A stretch of DNA of 64,000 nucleotides from Pollenia angustigena (GCA_930367215.1 OV884059.1:246573803-246637802), one strand, 5' to 3'; counted from the stretch's first letter, positions 8,933 to 19,091 are shown. A program made the numbers and translations. The notes: generated by a model from the sequence alone, not told the origin.

Positions 8933-11719
8933 ATGAAATTCGAGGAGCTAAAAGTTGAACAGCTCAAGAAAGAGTTGGGCAAGTTGGATCTGCCTACTGC
9001 AGGAAATAAAGCTGAGCTGCAGAAAAGATTAATCGATGAATTTAAGCGACGCAATATTGACATCGCAACTTATGAATTTGAAGAAAAAGAAGAAATAGAA
9101 GTTGCTACCCGTGCAGTAACAAGCAACATGGATTTTGGTACAATGTTTGCTGCTATGATGGAGAAAATGGAAAAAATGTCGGCAGAAACTTCTAGAAAAA
9201 TGGAAGAAAATTCTAGAAAAATGGAAGAAAATTCTAGAAAAATGGAGGAAATGGTAAAAGAAAATTCGGCTGTAACCTCTAGAAAAATGGAAGAAAACTC
9301 AAACACCATTTTAGCCGAAATTCAACAAAATTCCAGATTGACAAATGAAAAACTTGAGAAGCTTCAAGAGATTTCTACTGCTATAAATGAAAGAGTAGAC
9401 GATATGGAGATAGAATTCAACCAGAAGCTGGTTGATGTTAAAACACAAGTCACTGTTTTTGATGGAAAACTACATCATTTGGAAGAAAAAGTAAATAGTC
9501 TTCAGTGCCAAGAGGGAGTGGTGCGAGTTTTTCCAGAAGTCTCGAATAGAATAAGAGCTCCAAGTTTTGACGGCAGCTCACCATTGAATGTGTTTAACTT
9601 CCAGTTTGACACAGTTGCCAATAAAAATGCTTGGAACAATGAAGAAAAAGCCATAGAGCTGATTCTGGCTTTAAAAGGAACTGCGGCTGAAATTCTAGAA
9701 AGTGTACCAGTAAGTTGCAGAAATAATTATGATGACATTATGGTAGCACTGCAACGCAAGTATGGTGGTGAACATAGAAGAGAAGTATTCAGAATGGAAT
9801 TACGGGGTAGAGTACAAAAGCCAAACGAGACGCTACAGGATTTTGCATTAGAGATTGAGCGCTTGGTGCAGCTTACTTACCCAGGTGAAAGTCATCCATT
9901 GCTAGATCATTTTAAGACCGAAGCATTTGTAAACGGTATACGGGATGCTGATGTTAAACTAGCGGTATGTGCATCACAGAAGCCATCATTTGCAGAAACG
10001 GTATCATTTGCCCTAGCACAAGAAACCGCAAGGATAATTTCAAGGCCACAAACGTATATGGTGCGGAAACTTGATTTTGCTGCTGAAGAAGGAAGAGATA
10101 TTTTAAAGGAAATGAGAAGCATGAAGGAGGCAGTTTTGCGAGCTTTGAGCGAGAAACAAGGTAAAAACAAGGCAAAATGCTATAATTGTGGTAAGATTGG
10201 CCACATTCAGCGAAACTGCAAAGCACCCAAACAACGATCGAGATCTGCTTCGCCGCAAAGGAACAAACGAAGAGCAAGTCAACAATCATCACGGGAGCCA
10301 CCGCTAAAGCTGAGAAGAGCTAGCAGTGCAGAGGAAACTGAAGATCTTACGATCAATTTAGTAGTGAAAACGAGTAACAGAAATATTACGACCTGTGGTT
10401 ACATAAATGGTGAAATCCGCATTTTGACTATCGACACTGGTGCAGGACATTCCATTATAAGAGCTGATTTGATAAAGGGAGCTGTCGAGCCGCTAAGTGG
10501 TGTAAACTTGCGAACAGCTACGGGAGAGCCTGTTATTGTCTATGGCAAAGCAAGAGTGGAAATAAGAATGGCCGATATGATCGTTTTTGATGAGTTTATT
10601 GTGGCTGAAATTATGGACGAGGTCATAATTGGAGCAGATTTTATGATTCGTCAAGGCATTAGTCTAGACATGGGACGACAAATTATGAATTGGTATGGTC
10701 TAGAAGTACCCCTTAACGTTGGGAATGGAAGTGAAGCCCTTGTAAGACAGCTAGTCACTAGTGATCATAAGAAATTGTCCTCCCAAAGAAACGATGAAAA
10801 ACGTGGGAAAGCGAGCACATATTCGAGACGGCCCAGTAAACATAAAAGCAAGCACGGTATAGAGTCTAAAAACAAGAAACGCATAAATGAGATTCGCTTA
10901 TTAGATGTGGAACCCAGCGAAGACTGGTCAACGGCGCAGAAAAGTGACCCCTTATTAGCGCAAATTATGATGGCTAAAAAAGAAGGTGAAAGGCCGACTC
11001 GTGAAGAAATTAAATTGAACGGTCCACTAATGCAAGCGTATTGGGCGCAGTGGAGTAGTCTGCGGATGATAAATGGTTGCCTATACCGTACATGGGAAAG
11101 TACTGATGGCAAAACGGTTAAAAACCTTATTGTAGTACCGACTTCTAAAGTATGTGAAGTTGTGAAGAAATTCCACGAAGGTACTGGTGGTGGGCATCTA
11201 AGCGTTACGAAAACCATAAAGAAGTTAAAAGCAAGCTACTATTGGATCGGTTGCAAGCAAGCCGTGATTGATTGCGTAATTACATGCCCACAGTGCGTTG
11301 CAGACAGTGGTCTAATTGGAGAAAGTAGAAATCCGGTCCAGCAGTACAACTTTGGTGAACTATCCGTACCAGCGAATAATAATGACTCTACACAAGAGCA
11401 GAAAAACGAGTTAAGACGAAGGCGTGTTAATTCATCAAATGACCAGATGAAAGCCAGAAACAATGGAGTGGCAAATTCGGAAGGCTTCAAAGAAGGCCAC
11501 CTGGTTTTACTTTTTAATCCGCAACGGAAGAAAGGACTATCTTCAAAGCTGCAGACTCATTGGGATGGCCCATATAAAGTAATAAAGAAATTGAATGACG
11601 TGGTGTATCGGATCCAGAAATATAAGAGCCCAAGATCAAAAATGAAAGTGGTGCATCTAGAACGACTGGCCAATTATGGAAAAGGAGAATCTGAGCCTAT
11701 TCGGGACGAACAGGCTTAA
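8933..11719 (+). CDS. SAP-Gag-protease-partial integrase fusion ORF of a deleted gypsy-type element (928 aa)
   Basis: Structural polyprotein. Residues 1-36 form a SAP DNA-binding motif (VEQLKKELGKLDLPTAGNKAELQKRL). Residues ~83-125 repeat the heptad SRKMEEN, predicting a coiled coil. A capsid-like region follows, then a CCHC knuckle (CYNCGKIGHIQRNC, ~415) and an aspartic protease start (TIDTGAGHS, ~499). The chain then jumps to the integrase H2C2 zinc domain (HEGTGGGH...CPQC, ~746-785) and, after another gap, to the C-terminal GPY/F module (HWDGPYKV, ~880). The YxDD palm, RNase H and DDE core are missing, yet the frame is open throughout: two in-frame deletions. Start chosen at the first ATG after the A-rich leader. 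The protein could form particles that package its own RNA; that is inference. Confidence 0.9.
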   Translation: MKFEELKVEQLKKELGKLDLPTAGNKAELQKRLIDEFKRRNIDIATYEFEEKEEIEVATRAVTSNMDFGTMFAAMMEKMEKMSAETSRKMEENSRKMEENSRKMEEMVKENSAVTSRKMEENSNTILAEIQQNSRLTNEKLEKLQEISTAINERVDDMEIEFNQKLVDVKTQVTVFDGKLHHLEEKVNSLQCQEGVVRVFPEVSNRIRAPSFDGSSPLNVFNFQFDTVANKNAWNNEEKAIELILALKGTAAEILESVPVSCRNNYDDIMVALQRKYGGEHRREVFRMELRGRVQKPNETLQDFALEIERLVQLTYPGESHPLLDHFKTEAFVNGIRDADVKLAVCASQKPSFAETVSFALAQETARIISRPQTYMVRKLDFAAEEGRDILKEMRSMKEAVLRALSEKQGKNKAKCYNCGKIGHIQRNCKAPKQRSRSASPQRNKRRASQQSSREPPLKLRRASSAEETEDLTINLVVKTSNRNITTCGYINGEIRILTIDTGAGHSIIRADLIKGAVEPLSGVNLRTATGEPVIVYGKARVEIRMADMIVFDEFIVAEIMDEVIIGADFMIRQGISLDMGRQIMNWYGLEVPLNVGNGSEALVRQLVTSDHKKLSSQRNDEKRGKASTYSRRPSKHKSKHGIESKNKKRINEIRLLDVEPSEDWSTAQKSDPLLAQIMMAKKEGERPTREEIKLNGPLMQAYWAQWSSLRMINGCLYRTWESTDGKTVKNLIVVPTSKVCEVVKKFHEGTGGGHLSVTKTIKKLKASYYWIGCKQAVIDCVITCPQCVADSGLIGESRNPVQQYNFGELSVPANNNDSTQEQKNELRRRRVNSSNDQMKARNNGVANSEGFKEGHLVLLFNPQRKKGLSSKLQTHWDGPYKVIKKLNDVVYRIQKYKSPRSKMKVVHLERLANYGKGESEPIRDEQA

Positions 11720-11730
11720 GTGGAGGGCAG
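11718..11730 (+). promoter_or_regulatory. Polypurine tract
   Basis: AAGTGGAGGGCAG lies directly before the 3' LTR, the expected plus-strand primer site. It overlaps the stop codon of the ORF. Confidence 0.75.
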
Positions 11731-12171
11731 TGTTACGAAAGTTAAATTATCTAAGAATTATTTATAGTTATAGTTATAAGTTATCTTGTAAGTTATAGTT
11801 TTATGTTACTTAAAATTGTCATGTATAATTTTCAACACAACTGTTATTTTAAAAATAGTTCCTACATAAATTTCCCAGTAATTTCTAGAAATGGTTATAG
11901 AACATAATAAATAGTTTTTACGGGAAGGTTCAGGAAAAATCTAGAAATAATTATGAAATATAAAAAGGGGTGACTCATGTAAAATTAGTTTAGTCTGTTT
12001 TGGAAAACGGTTCTGTTCGTAACTAATAATTGTGAACAAAATAATTAATTTCAATAAAATTGTTAAGTTGAATAAGTGTGTGTATTTATTTTTTATTTGC
12101 AATTAAAAGAACTCAACGGTTTATTATAAAGGGAGTAAACCGAACGCGTTTATTAAAGGAAAAACGTAACA
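11731..12171 (+). repeat. 3' LTR (441 bp)
   Basis: Same length and ends as the 5' LTR, with one mismatch seen. A 64-codon ORF within it is part of the LTR and not a gene. Confidence 0.92.
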
Positions 12172-14367
12172 ATATAGCTACAGTATTTATCGGATATAAG
12201 AAATTTAAAAAATCCATGAAAAAGTTTCTTATAAGCGTTTCTTTCTTATATACAATTACTTATTTCTTATAAAGTACACAGAGAAAACAGATTCGTGATC
12301 ACAACCGAATTTGGCGCCAATCGAATTTTGTCGGTTGCGTGTACTATCACACAATTCGGTTACAATTACTGAAAATTTCGTTGCTTAGCATAATATTTTT
12401 GATAGCAACATTTAAATTTTAGTACACTATTAGTTATGACAACAGATATTGTTAGTTGTTAGTATGATTATTAGAAATAAAAATTATGCTTACACCCGAA
12501 TATATGATGGATGTAACTGAATAAACACATAATTGGTGTTCATAACAAAAGATTTGATTGTCTTTATCAATATATTTTTTTAACCGGTTACATAAACCAT
12601 TTTTCCGATTTATAAGATAGAAAATCAAAATAATTGCAATAAACTCCATTTTTTGTTGGTGTATTTATTCATTAATATTTTTATGTACAGTTTACAAATT
12701 ATTTAATTTTATACAAATACATACATGCAGCTTTCCACATCATCCAACGGATTTCCAAAGGTGTACAGCTTATCTCTTAATGTACCAACAAAAAAAATCT
12801 TTGGCTTCAGAGTTCACTGCAATTTCTTTCAATAATTTCGTCTTGTTCTAGTGTCTAAAGTAAAACAGAATAATTAACATGTGGTTTTTACAATACCAAC
12901 AGTGATTGAAGCTGTAAATTAAAATGAAAATCACTAAAAAAAACTGAGCGATTTTTATCTTATGTACTTATAACATATTTGTTTGACCAATGTACACTCG
13001 GAGCAAAATATAAACAATATGTATAAGTATTGTACGTATGTATGTATGCCTAAGATATTGCCCAGATAGCACCGGATGTTCGTTAGATGATTGTCTAACT
13101 CCTCAAATAATCTTTTGATGATTATCTGATGGGCAACAATAATAAAAACATCCAAATATTTTATTTATTAGTTTTTTATATATTTTCTGACACGCTTGTC
13201 TTTTAGTCTTGGAATGAACCTTTTGCGGCTCTCCTTATGAGTCATATAACAATTACTGAGCTACCTTAATAAGAGCGTTTTTAAAACATGAAAATTCACT
13301 TGTTAATACAATTTTACTTAAACAAGCCGACGCACAGTGTCGTGTTTTCATATAACGAGCGGCCATAAATAGAAGACGTTATTGTAAAGAGTTGAAATTT
13401 GGCACAAATGTTTTAATTGATAAAAGATAACAAAATTTAAAATTTCTAAATTTTCGGAGCAAGGATTCATGTCCTTCCCATATATCCTGAAAATAAAAAA
13501 TGTCATAAAAGATAGACAAAGAGTTCAAACTTCATGAAATTTCGTATAGTTATTGGACTTGATACACCAAATTTGATTGACCAAATTTTATCCAAATCGG
13601 AACATGGACACGCCTAGCTGAAAAATGTCCTTTTTCATAAAATTCAAAACAGTAATAAAATAAAAATGTATTTGTTTCTTTTTCCACTTTAGTCTTAAAT
13701 TTCTTTTCCCAAAAATTAATTATTTCAGTATGGGCTGCTCTGTAAGAATTATGTTTGTTTGTCAAATATTGAAAATTCTCTAATTTGTACCTTTGATGAC
13801 ACTGAAAAAATGAAAAAAGTTAAATTTTCGCAACGTTTCGCAAATGTCAAATACTTTTTTATAATATAAATACTTGAATTAATATTATACTAAATTATAA
13901 AAAAAGGAGTTTTTATAGTTTTCTTTTAATTGCCAGGTTAACTTGCAAGTTGTAAATAATTATTACTTTCTTTTGTTCACATTCAGAACAACGGTACATA
14001 TGATAGCTAAATGGATAAAAAAGTGCCTTACCATATTTTAGTAATATCACACTATAATATAAATGCAAATATTGCCGGCTTTATCGACAATTTATATCAT
14101 ATTAACCCTTTAGCATATTCGCACTATTTTAAATTTTTCTTTGCATGCTGCACATTCACCTAAAACATTCAAATTTGATTAGCTCTAACTTTAGTATATA
14201 TTAACATATTTTAAAACTTATTTTTGATTATTGTTATTTGAAATCTATTTAATAAAACTGCATCAATCAAATTCTAAAATTATAAAAAATATTATTTTCA
14301 TATATAGAAAAATCCAATTATGGAAATTAAAAAAATGGCTAATGGCATTTAATAAAAGATACTTTTA

Positions 14368-14781
14368 CTAATAAGCGTAAACAAATCCCCATTTGCACTC
14401 TAATAGTATATCATTTTTTAAACCAAAATTATGTAAATCCAAAATACTTTTTGCAGTTATATTTAAAATGCTTTGGAGGGGAACTTCTGCGGATTTTTCT
14501 GTAGCAACAATATCATCAGGTATAAAATTTTTCTTTGCATTAGCAATACAGTAATATGACGGAAAACAATTTTTATGAACGGAATTTACAACAGACCTCA
14601 TCATTTTATATTGTCGATATGAAAGGTTCATATCAATGTATAAAGCCAAAGCTTTTTCTACAGAAATTGTTTTTTCTATACAGGGATCAACATTCGTTGC
14701 TGCTTTCTTAATTGCCTCCGCAGAGTTGGCTGAAATTAATTTTTGTACCTTTCTTCTTTTTGACCTACTCGCAGCATTCAC
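14368..14781 (-). pseudogene. Transib/RAG1-like transposase fragment (137 codons)
   Basis: Contains the stretch LSYRQYKMMRSV, HKNCFPSY, AKKNFIPDDI, SAEVPLQSIL and ECKWGF, a pattern I associate with Transib/RAG1-like recombinases upstream of the first catalytic aspartate (a KWGxDG...-type motif; RAG1 has CDGMGD). The frame leaves the family pattern right after KWGF and ends VYAY-stop, because an inverted copy of the element's right end begins there. All three catalytic acidic residues are therefore missing. The N-terminal part carries a basic KRRK segment. The family call rests on remembered similarity, supported by the terminal repeats and CGACG duplication around it. Confidence 0.6.
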
Positions 14782-14791
14782 AATACAGTAA

Positions 14792-15049
14792 CTAATTTAA
14801 AAAAATACAAACATCACTCAAATTTACTCCGTGTATTGGCAAATCGGTATTAAGCCAGTCACCGAACTCACACTCGAACCGGTCCCTTTTTCGGTTGCAA
14901 TCGGACCACATCCGCTTTAATTTTGAATTTAAATTACATATCGTTGGTCTCATATAGAAAGGCCCTAACTCACATAAATGCAACTTTACAGTAGAAGGCA
15001 AAAACATAATAGAAATTGTATGTATCTTAATGTAAAATGGCTTCTTCAA
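14792..15049 (-). CDS. Unrecognised ORF upstream of the transposase fragment (85 aa)
   Basis: Same strand and just upstream of the transposase piece. It has a Cys-rich basic tract (CNLNSKLKRMWSDCNRKRDRFECEF) and could be an N-terminal exon of the same transposase. TTTAAATTAG at its 3' end resembles a splice acceptor, which would join it to the downstream frame. Part of it overlaps an inverted repeat whose other arm is at 15157-15192, so it may equally be chance. Role unknown. Confidence 0.3.
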   Translation of the reverse strand: MKKPFYIKIHTISIMFLPSTVKLHLCELGPFYMRPTICNLNSKLKRMWSDCNRKRDRFECEFGDWLNTDLPIHGVNLSDVCIFLN

Positions 15050-16120
15050 TTGCTTGTTAAACTGATATTTTTGATGCTATTGAATTAAATTTTTGTGACG
15101 AGGTGTATTTGTGGGAAATGTATTGGAATCACTAAAAAACTCAATTTCGAAAAAAATCGAGTTAGGGCCTTTCTACATGAGACCGACGATATATATTTTT
15201 CGAACGTCTTTCGCTTCCAAAGATTTCCTTATTCGAGCTCCCATAATTCCTAAGAATTTTTAACTACATTTTTGTTTTCCTTTAACTCAATCCAAGAATT
15301 AAAAAAGTCTCGCATTTTCATTTGAATCGACACTAAAAAAATAAGAATTATTTAAATTGGCGCACTTAAGCGCAGCTAAATTTTTATTTTTATAAATTAA
15401 CATACTTTTTGTTATAAAATGAAACAAAAATTATCCCGGTAATACTTGAAAATTATTTTTTATTCACTATTATATGTTTGCTTATCACAACAAGTTTTGT
15501 TTTGTTTTATTAATATCATTCTAATAATGATGCATACACTGTTATCGACATATGTAATTAAAAATACCGTTTATATACTTAAAACATAATACAACAACTA
15601 ATCTAGTACAAATTTTTTTTATTTGCCAACTAAATTCAATTATTTAACCCTATGAAGTACATGCTCATTTTTATTCCTTTTTTATACAAAATTGCAGTTA
15701 TTTCAAACCACAATTTTGAAGAGCCATATCTTTAGAAAAAATTATTATTTCAATCTAATTTTTTTTACGCTTATTAGTAAAAGTGTCTTTTATTAAATGC
15801 CATTAGCCATTTTTTTAATTTCCATAATTGGATTTTTCTATTTATGGCCACGCTCACAACACTGTGCGACGTAAGGATCAGCCAAATAAGATTTTCCAAA
15901 AGGATTGTTGTTGAATTCCTTATCTAAAGGTTTGTTTCGTATAAATTGTACGAAAAAGAAGCTTGATGCTCTTGTTTGGGTGGCTCAGTTATATGTGTAA
16001 GCATTCCACACGTTGTAAGGAAATTCCTACAAGAGTCTCATTAGATTTTTGATGAGCTTTCTGAAAGCCTCATTAGAAAATCTTTACAGAAATCTCAAAC
16101 GAATTCGTCTACGATCAATA

Positions 16121-17064
16121 CACTATAAAACAAAACAAACCAGCCTCAAAACTTGCAACGCCAAATGAAACTAGCATATCAGTAGAGCAAATCTGCCAAA
16201 GGGTTTTAAAAAGTAAGCTTGGGTTCCCGACATATTGGCCCCTAAAGTTTTTGAATTTTTTGAAAACGCGTTTGGTATAACTCAAAAAAAATATACTAAA
16301 TGTACTTCTGAGCTAAAAAAAAAAAATTCAGATGTCTTCAGTAAAATCGTATTGCGATTATTTTCTTACTAATTTCAGTAAAATCGTATGGCTATTCTTT
16401 TCTTGGGATATATTAAGCCTCTAACACTCATTTTAAGGGGTCATTTTTGTCCTTTTTTTAACTTCCCAACAAAAGTATTTTAAAACGCCACTTTAGCTGG
16501 TTAAAATGTTCCACAAATATTTTTTGCATCAAATTTTACTAGGGGTCTTCTAAGACCAAAAGTTCATGCAATTTATGTTAAACAGGTATTCAAGAAATTC
16601 AAAAATGGCATGGCTAGGAATTTCGAAAATCCGTTTTACATACATTGCACGAACTTTTGGTCTTAACAGACCCCTATTAAAATTTGATGCAGAAAATATT
16701 CGTGGAACTTTTTAACCTTCTAAAGTGCCGTTTAAGTATACTTTTGTTGGGAAGTTAAAAAAAAGGACAAACATGACCCCTTAAAATGAGTGTTAGAGGC
16801 TTAATATATCCCAAGAAAAGAATAGCCATACGATTTTACTGAAGACATCTGAAATTATGTTTTATCTCAGAAGAACATTTATTTTTTTTTTGAGTTATAC
16901 CAAACGCCTTTCAAAAAATTCAATAACTTTAGGGGCCCATATTTCGGGAACCCAAGCTTACTTTTCAAAACCCTTAGGCAGATTTGCTCTACCGATATTT
17001 TAGTTTCATTTCGCGTTGCAAGTGTTGAGGCTGGCGGCAATGACCCTAATTTTTTTGCACTGTG
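16121..17064. mobile_element. 944-bp near-palindromic foldback element, ATA target duplication
   Basis: Arms 16140-16580 and 16630-17034 are reverse complements with few mismatches (for example CAGCCTCAAAACTTGCAACG against CGTTGCAAGTGTTGAGGCTG) and meet at a loop of about 45 bases. Shorter terminal sequence extends to CACTATAAAA on the left and TGCACTGTG on the right, flanked by ATA. It has no ORF. Transcription would give a long hairpin RNA. Confidence 0.75.
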
Positions 17065-17299
17065 ATATAAGCGTCTTTTTGTAGAAGTATCTCGCAGAGG
17101 AATCAGCTTGTGTAACAGTTTCTTCCGTGCGAGGAATTTTTAACGATTAAAAATTACGCTCGTCGACGATTAATGCTCTTCATGAGATTCCCAGTAGATT
17201 CTTTCGATTGAAAATGCTAGCTGGGTATATATGTATATGTATGTATTTATAAGAAATACAATACATACGTACAAATGTACGTGCAAATGTCCCAGTTGG

Positions 17300-17640
17300 C
17301 TATGTCGTGCACGAATCATTGATGAATCGTGCACGACAATGTTAATTCCTGCACGACACGTAAGGGACAGCTAATGCGAATCGTCGACGACATTTTCAAA
17401 CAAGTGTCGCGTAAATCGTGCACGACATAAAGAGAGACAATGTCGCCCAGCCTGTCGTTGATGACCACATGCACGACATTGTCGTCCATATAGTCGTTAA
17501 TGACCACATGAAAGACATTGTCGTTTGTATTGTCTTTGATGACTATATAGACGACAATGGATTCTACTTTGTCGTCAACGACTATGTAAAAGACAATGTC
17601 GATGAAGTTACAGGAGTTACAGCTTACACGACAATGTCGC
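17300..17640. repeat. 39-bp tandem array built on a GACATTGTC dyad
   Basis: Four units from 17457 (GTTGATGACCACATGCACGACATTGTC..., then GTTAATGACC..., TTTGATGACT..., GTCAACGACT...) at exactly 39-bp spacing, preceded by looser copies of TCGTGCACGACA from 17307. Because the unit is 13 codons and nearly palindromic, both strands stay open, giving an 80-codon plus-strand ORF of repeated VNDHMKDIV-like blocks and a 63-codon minus-strand ORF. I regard these as by-products of the repeat, not genes. Confidence 0.75.
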
Positions 17641-17847
17641 CTATAAACCTAAATAAATAAATAAAAATATACAAAACATAGCACATATACATATGTTTTT
17701 AAAATCATACCTTAGTCTTAGAGTTCTCAGACTTGACTGACTGATTTTCTTCACTTTGCTTTGGTTTTTTTATTATTATCCTTATTTTACAGTTATTTTT
17801 ATTTTTTATTGGGAACAACTTAGTTTTGTTTGTTAAGAAGACAGCCT

Positions 17848-18170
17848 ACAAGACAATGTCGCTCAAATTGTCGTGCTTAGAAGTTGTTAAAGGACACCTT
17901 ACAAGACACTGTCGGTCATGTTGTCGTGCATACACTTTAATACAGGACAGCTTACAAGACACTGTCGCTCATACTGTCGTGTATAGTTGTTGATAGAGGA
18001 TACCTTACAAGAAAATGTCTGTCATGTTGTCTTGGATAAGCTTTAACAAAAGACAACTTGTAAGACAATGTCGGTACTGTCGTCGTTTATTAACTTCTTC
18101 AAAAGACAGTGCACTAGACAATGTCGAGTATTATTTCCTCCACGACATTTTCTCAAAATTGTCTTCCAGA
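17848..18170. repeat. 53-bp tandem array built on the same GACAATGTC dyad
   Basis: Five successive units are each 53 bp long, beginning ACAAGACAATGTCG, ACAAGACACTGTCG (twice), ACAAGAAAATGTCT and GTAAGACAATGTCG; each has a second half-site TTGTCGTGC 20 bases on. A sixth unit decays after 18113. It shares the dyad but not the period of the array 200 bp upstream. Possible protein-binding array, for example transposase sites. Confidence 0.8.
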
Positions 18171-18914
18171 AATCCTAAGTGATAGAAGACATGTCGTGCA
18201 TAAATTGTTGACGACAATATCGTCGACGGCAGTTTGGCCAACAGGGGTACATAATAATAAAAATTCGTAAATTACTTACCCCTATTTATTAGGTTTTTGC
18301 ACACTTTTCGTTTTTGAACGCAAACTTTTTATTTTAATATAAAATTAAAATTATTAATGTTTTGACAGAAAATTAGTAAACAATTGGTACATATAGCTTT
18401 TTATTCGGTTGTGAATACCAAATAATTATATTTTCATTTGTTGTACTCGAATTGAAACTATACTAGCAATCGATAATTAGTTAAATTTATTGACGACAGT
18501 AAATTATTAATTGCAAAGACCAATATTCAGTATTGCCCTGTATTAAATTCGGTTGTGATTCTAACCTTTTGTACTAATTTTTAGAAATTAATTAAATTAG
18601 TTATCATAACTAATAAAAGAATTGAAGGAATCATATTTCAGTTAGAATAACGTTTAAATAATCAAGAGAATTAAAAATCAGTTAAATCTATACATTTTTA
18701 ATAGTTGCAATAGTAAATTGTATTTCTTGATCAATATTTTATTACTGCAACCGTTTTCCAACCAATTTGTTTTCTGTGTGTAGCTATGGCCATAAGACTT
18801 TCATATTTTGGTTTTCTGTCTCTTTTTTTGTAAACATTTCTAACTTTTGAATAATTATTTTCTATGTCTTTTGAGTACAGAGATGAAAAAAGTGACGTAT
18901 GAAAAAGTGCCTAA

Positions 18915-19091
18915 AGGCTCAGTTAGACGGGAGTAATAGTAACCTTACCGTAAAAAAGTAAGACCAATCTATTTCTTACAGATTGAGACGTAACATCTTA
19001 CTGCTAACTGTAATCGTTCTAATTGCTTTACATACAACAAAATGAAACAGCTGATTTGCAACGTTACTGTTACTCCCGGCTAACTGAGCCT
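18915..19091. mobile_element. 177-bp MITE, TAA target duplication (PIF/Harbinger-like)
   Basis: Ends AGGCTCAGTTAGACGGGAGTAA and its near reverse complement ending CTGAGCCT, flanked by TAA (18912-18914 and 19092-19094). No coding capacity. Confidence 0.75.

Larger units (their letters stand above)
8386..12171 (+). mobile_element. Young, internally deleted gypsy-type LTR retrotransposon
   Basis: Two 441-bp LTRs (8386-8826 and 11731-12171) differ at a single base by eye and have TGTTACG/CGTAACA ends. A primer-binding site and a purine tract sit in the right places. One ORF fills the interior. The outer flanks (AACAT, ATATA) give no convincing 4-5-bp duplication. LTR identity implies recent insertion, while loss of RT, RNase H and integrase core means it moved using another element's enzymes. 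Confidence 0.9.
13333..15866 (-). mobile_element. Transib-type DNA transposon (relative of RAG1), 2.5 kb, degenerate
   Basis: Left end CACAGTGTCGTG (13333) and right end, reverse complemented, CACAGTGTTGTGAGCG (15866) share further GGCCATAAATAG subterminally. Both sides are flanked by CGACG (13328-13332 and 15867-15871), which fits the known 5-bp CGNCG preference of Transib, and the CACAGTG heptamer equals the RAG recombination-signal heptamer. About 85 bases of the right end recur inverted at 14303-14386, next to the broken 3' end of the transposase ORF, so the element is rearranged. A further 35-bp inverted pair lies at 14940-14975 and 15157-15192. Confidence 0.8.
12277..18780. mobile_element. 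6.5-kb unit with 20-bp terminal inverted repeats, composite of nested elements
   Basis: Left end CACAGAGAAAACAGATTCGT (12277-12296) pairs with the reverse complement of 18761-18780 (CACACAGAAAACAAATTGGT), 17 of 20 matching, and TA flanks both sides. Subterminal matches add weight: ATCACAACCGAATTT at about 12298 and its reverse complement at about 18550. The interior holds the Transib-type element, a 944-bp foldback and two palindromic arrays. A possible terminal coding exon on the minus strand (12854-12807, after TTTACTTTAG, 15 codons then stop) is too short to identify. Whether all this belongs to one transposon or to independent insertions in an old carrier is unsettled. Confidence 0.5.

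Noticed and set aside
9907..11490. Minus-strand ORFs under the gypsy-type gene (up to 150 codons)
   Set aside because: Antisense shadows of a coding frame with clear Gag, protease and integrase motifs.
8376..12180. Target duplication for the gypsy-type element
   Set aside because: Flanks AACAT and ATATA do not match over 4-5 bases; not claimed.
12078..12272. 64-codon ORF across the 3' LTR end
   Set aside because: Runs through LTR and flanking AT-rich sequence; the 5' LTR has the same start and no separate function.
14885..14910. Functional host gene in the Transib region
   Set aside because: ORFs there are short, flanked by the element's own ends and partly within inverted repeats.
17316..17660. 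ORFs on both strands (63 and 80 codons) with a 13-residue repeat
   Set aside because: They arise from a 39-bp, nearly palindromic tandem unit; no start context, conservation or domain supports a protein.
17848..18170. CRISPR-like array
   Set aside because: Units are contiguous 53-bp repeats without unique spacers, in eukaryotic DNA.
12173..18787. TAGCTA on both sides (12174 and 18781) as a 6-bp duplication of a Polinton-type element
   Set aside because: The left TAGCTA is about 100 bp away from the matching terminal repeat, and no Polinton genes are present.
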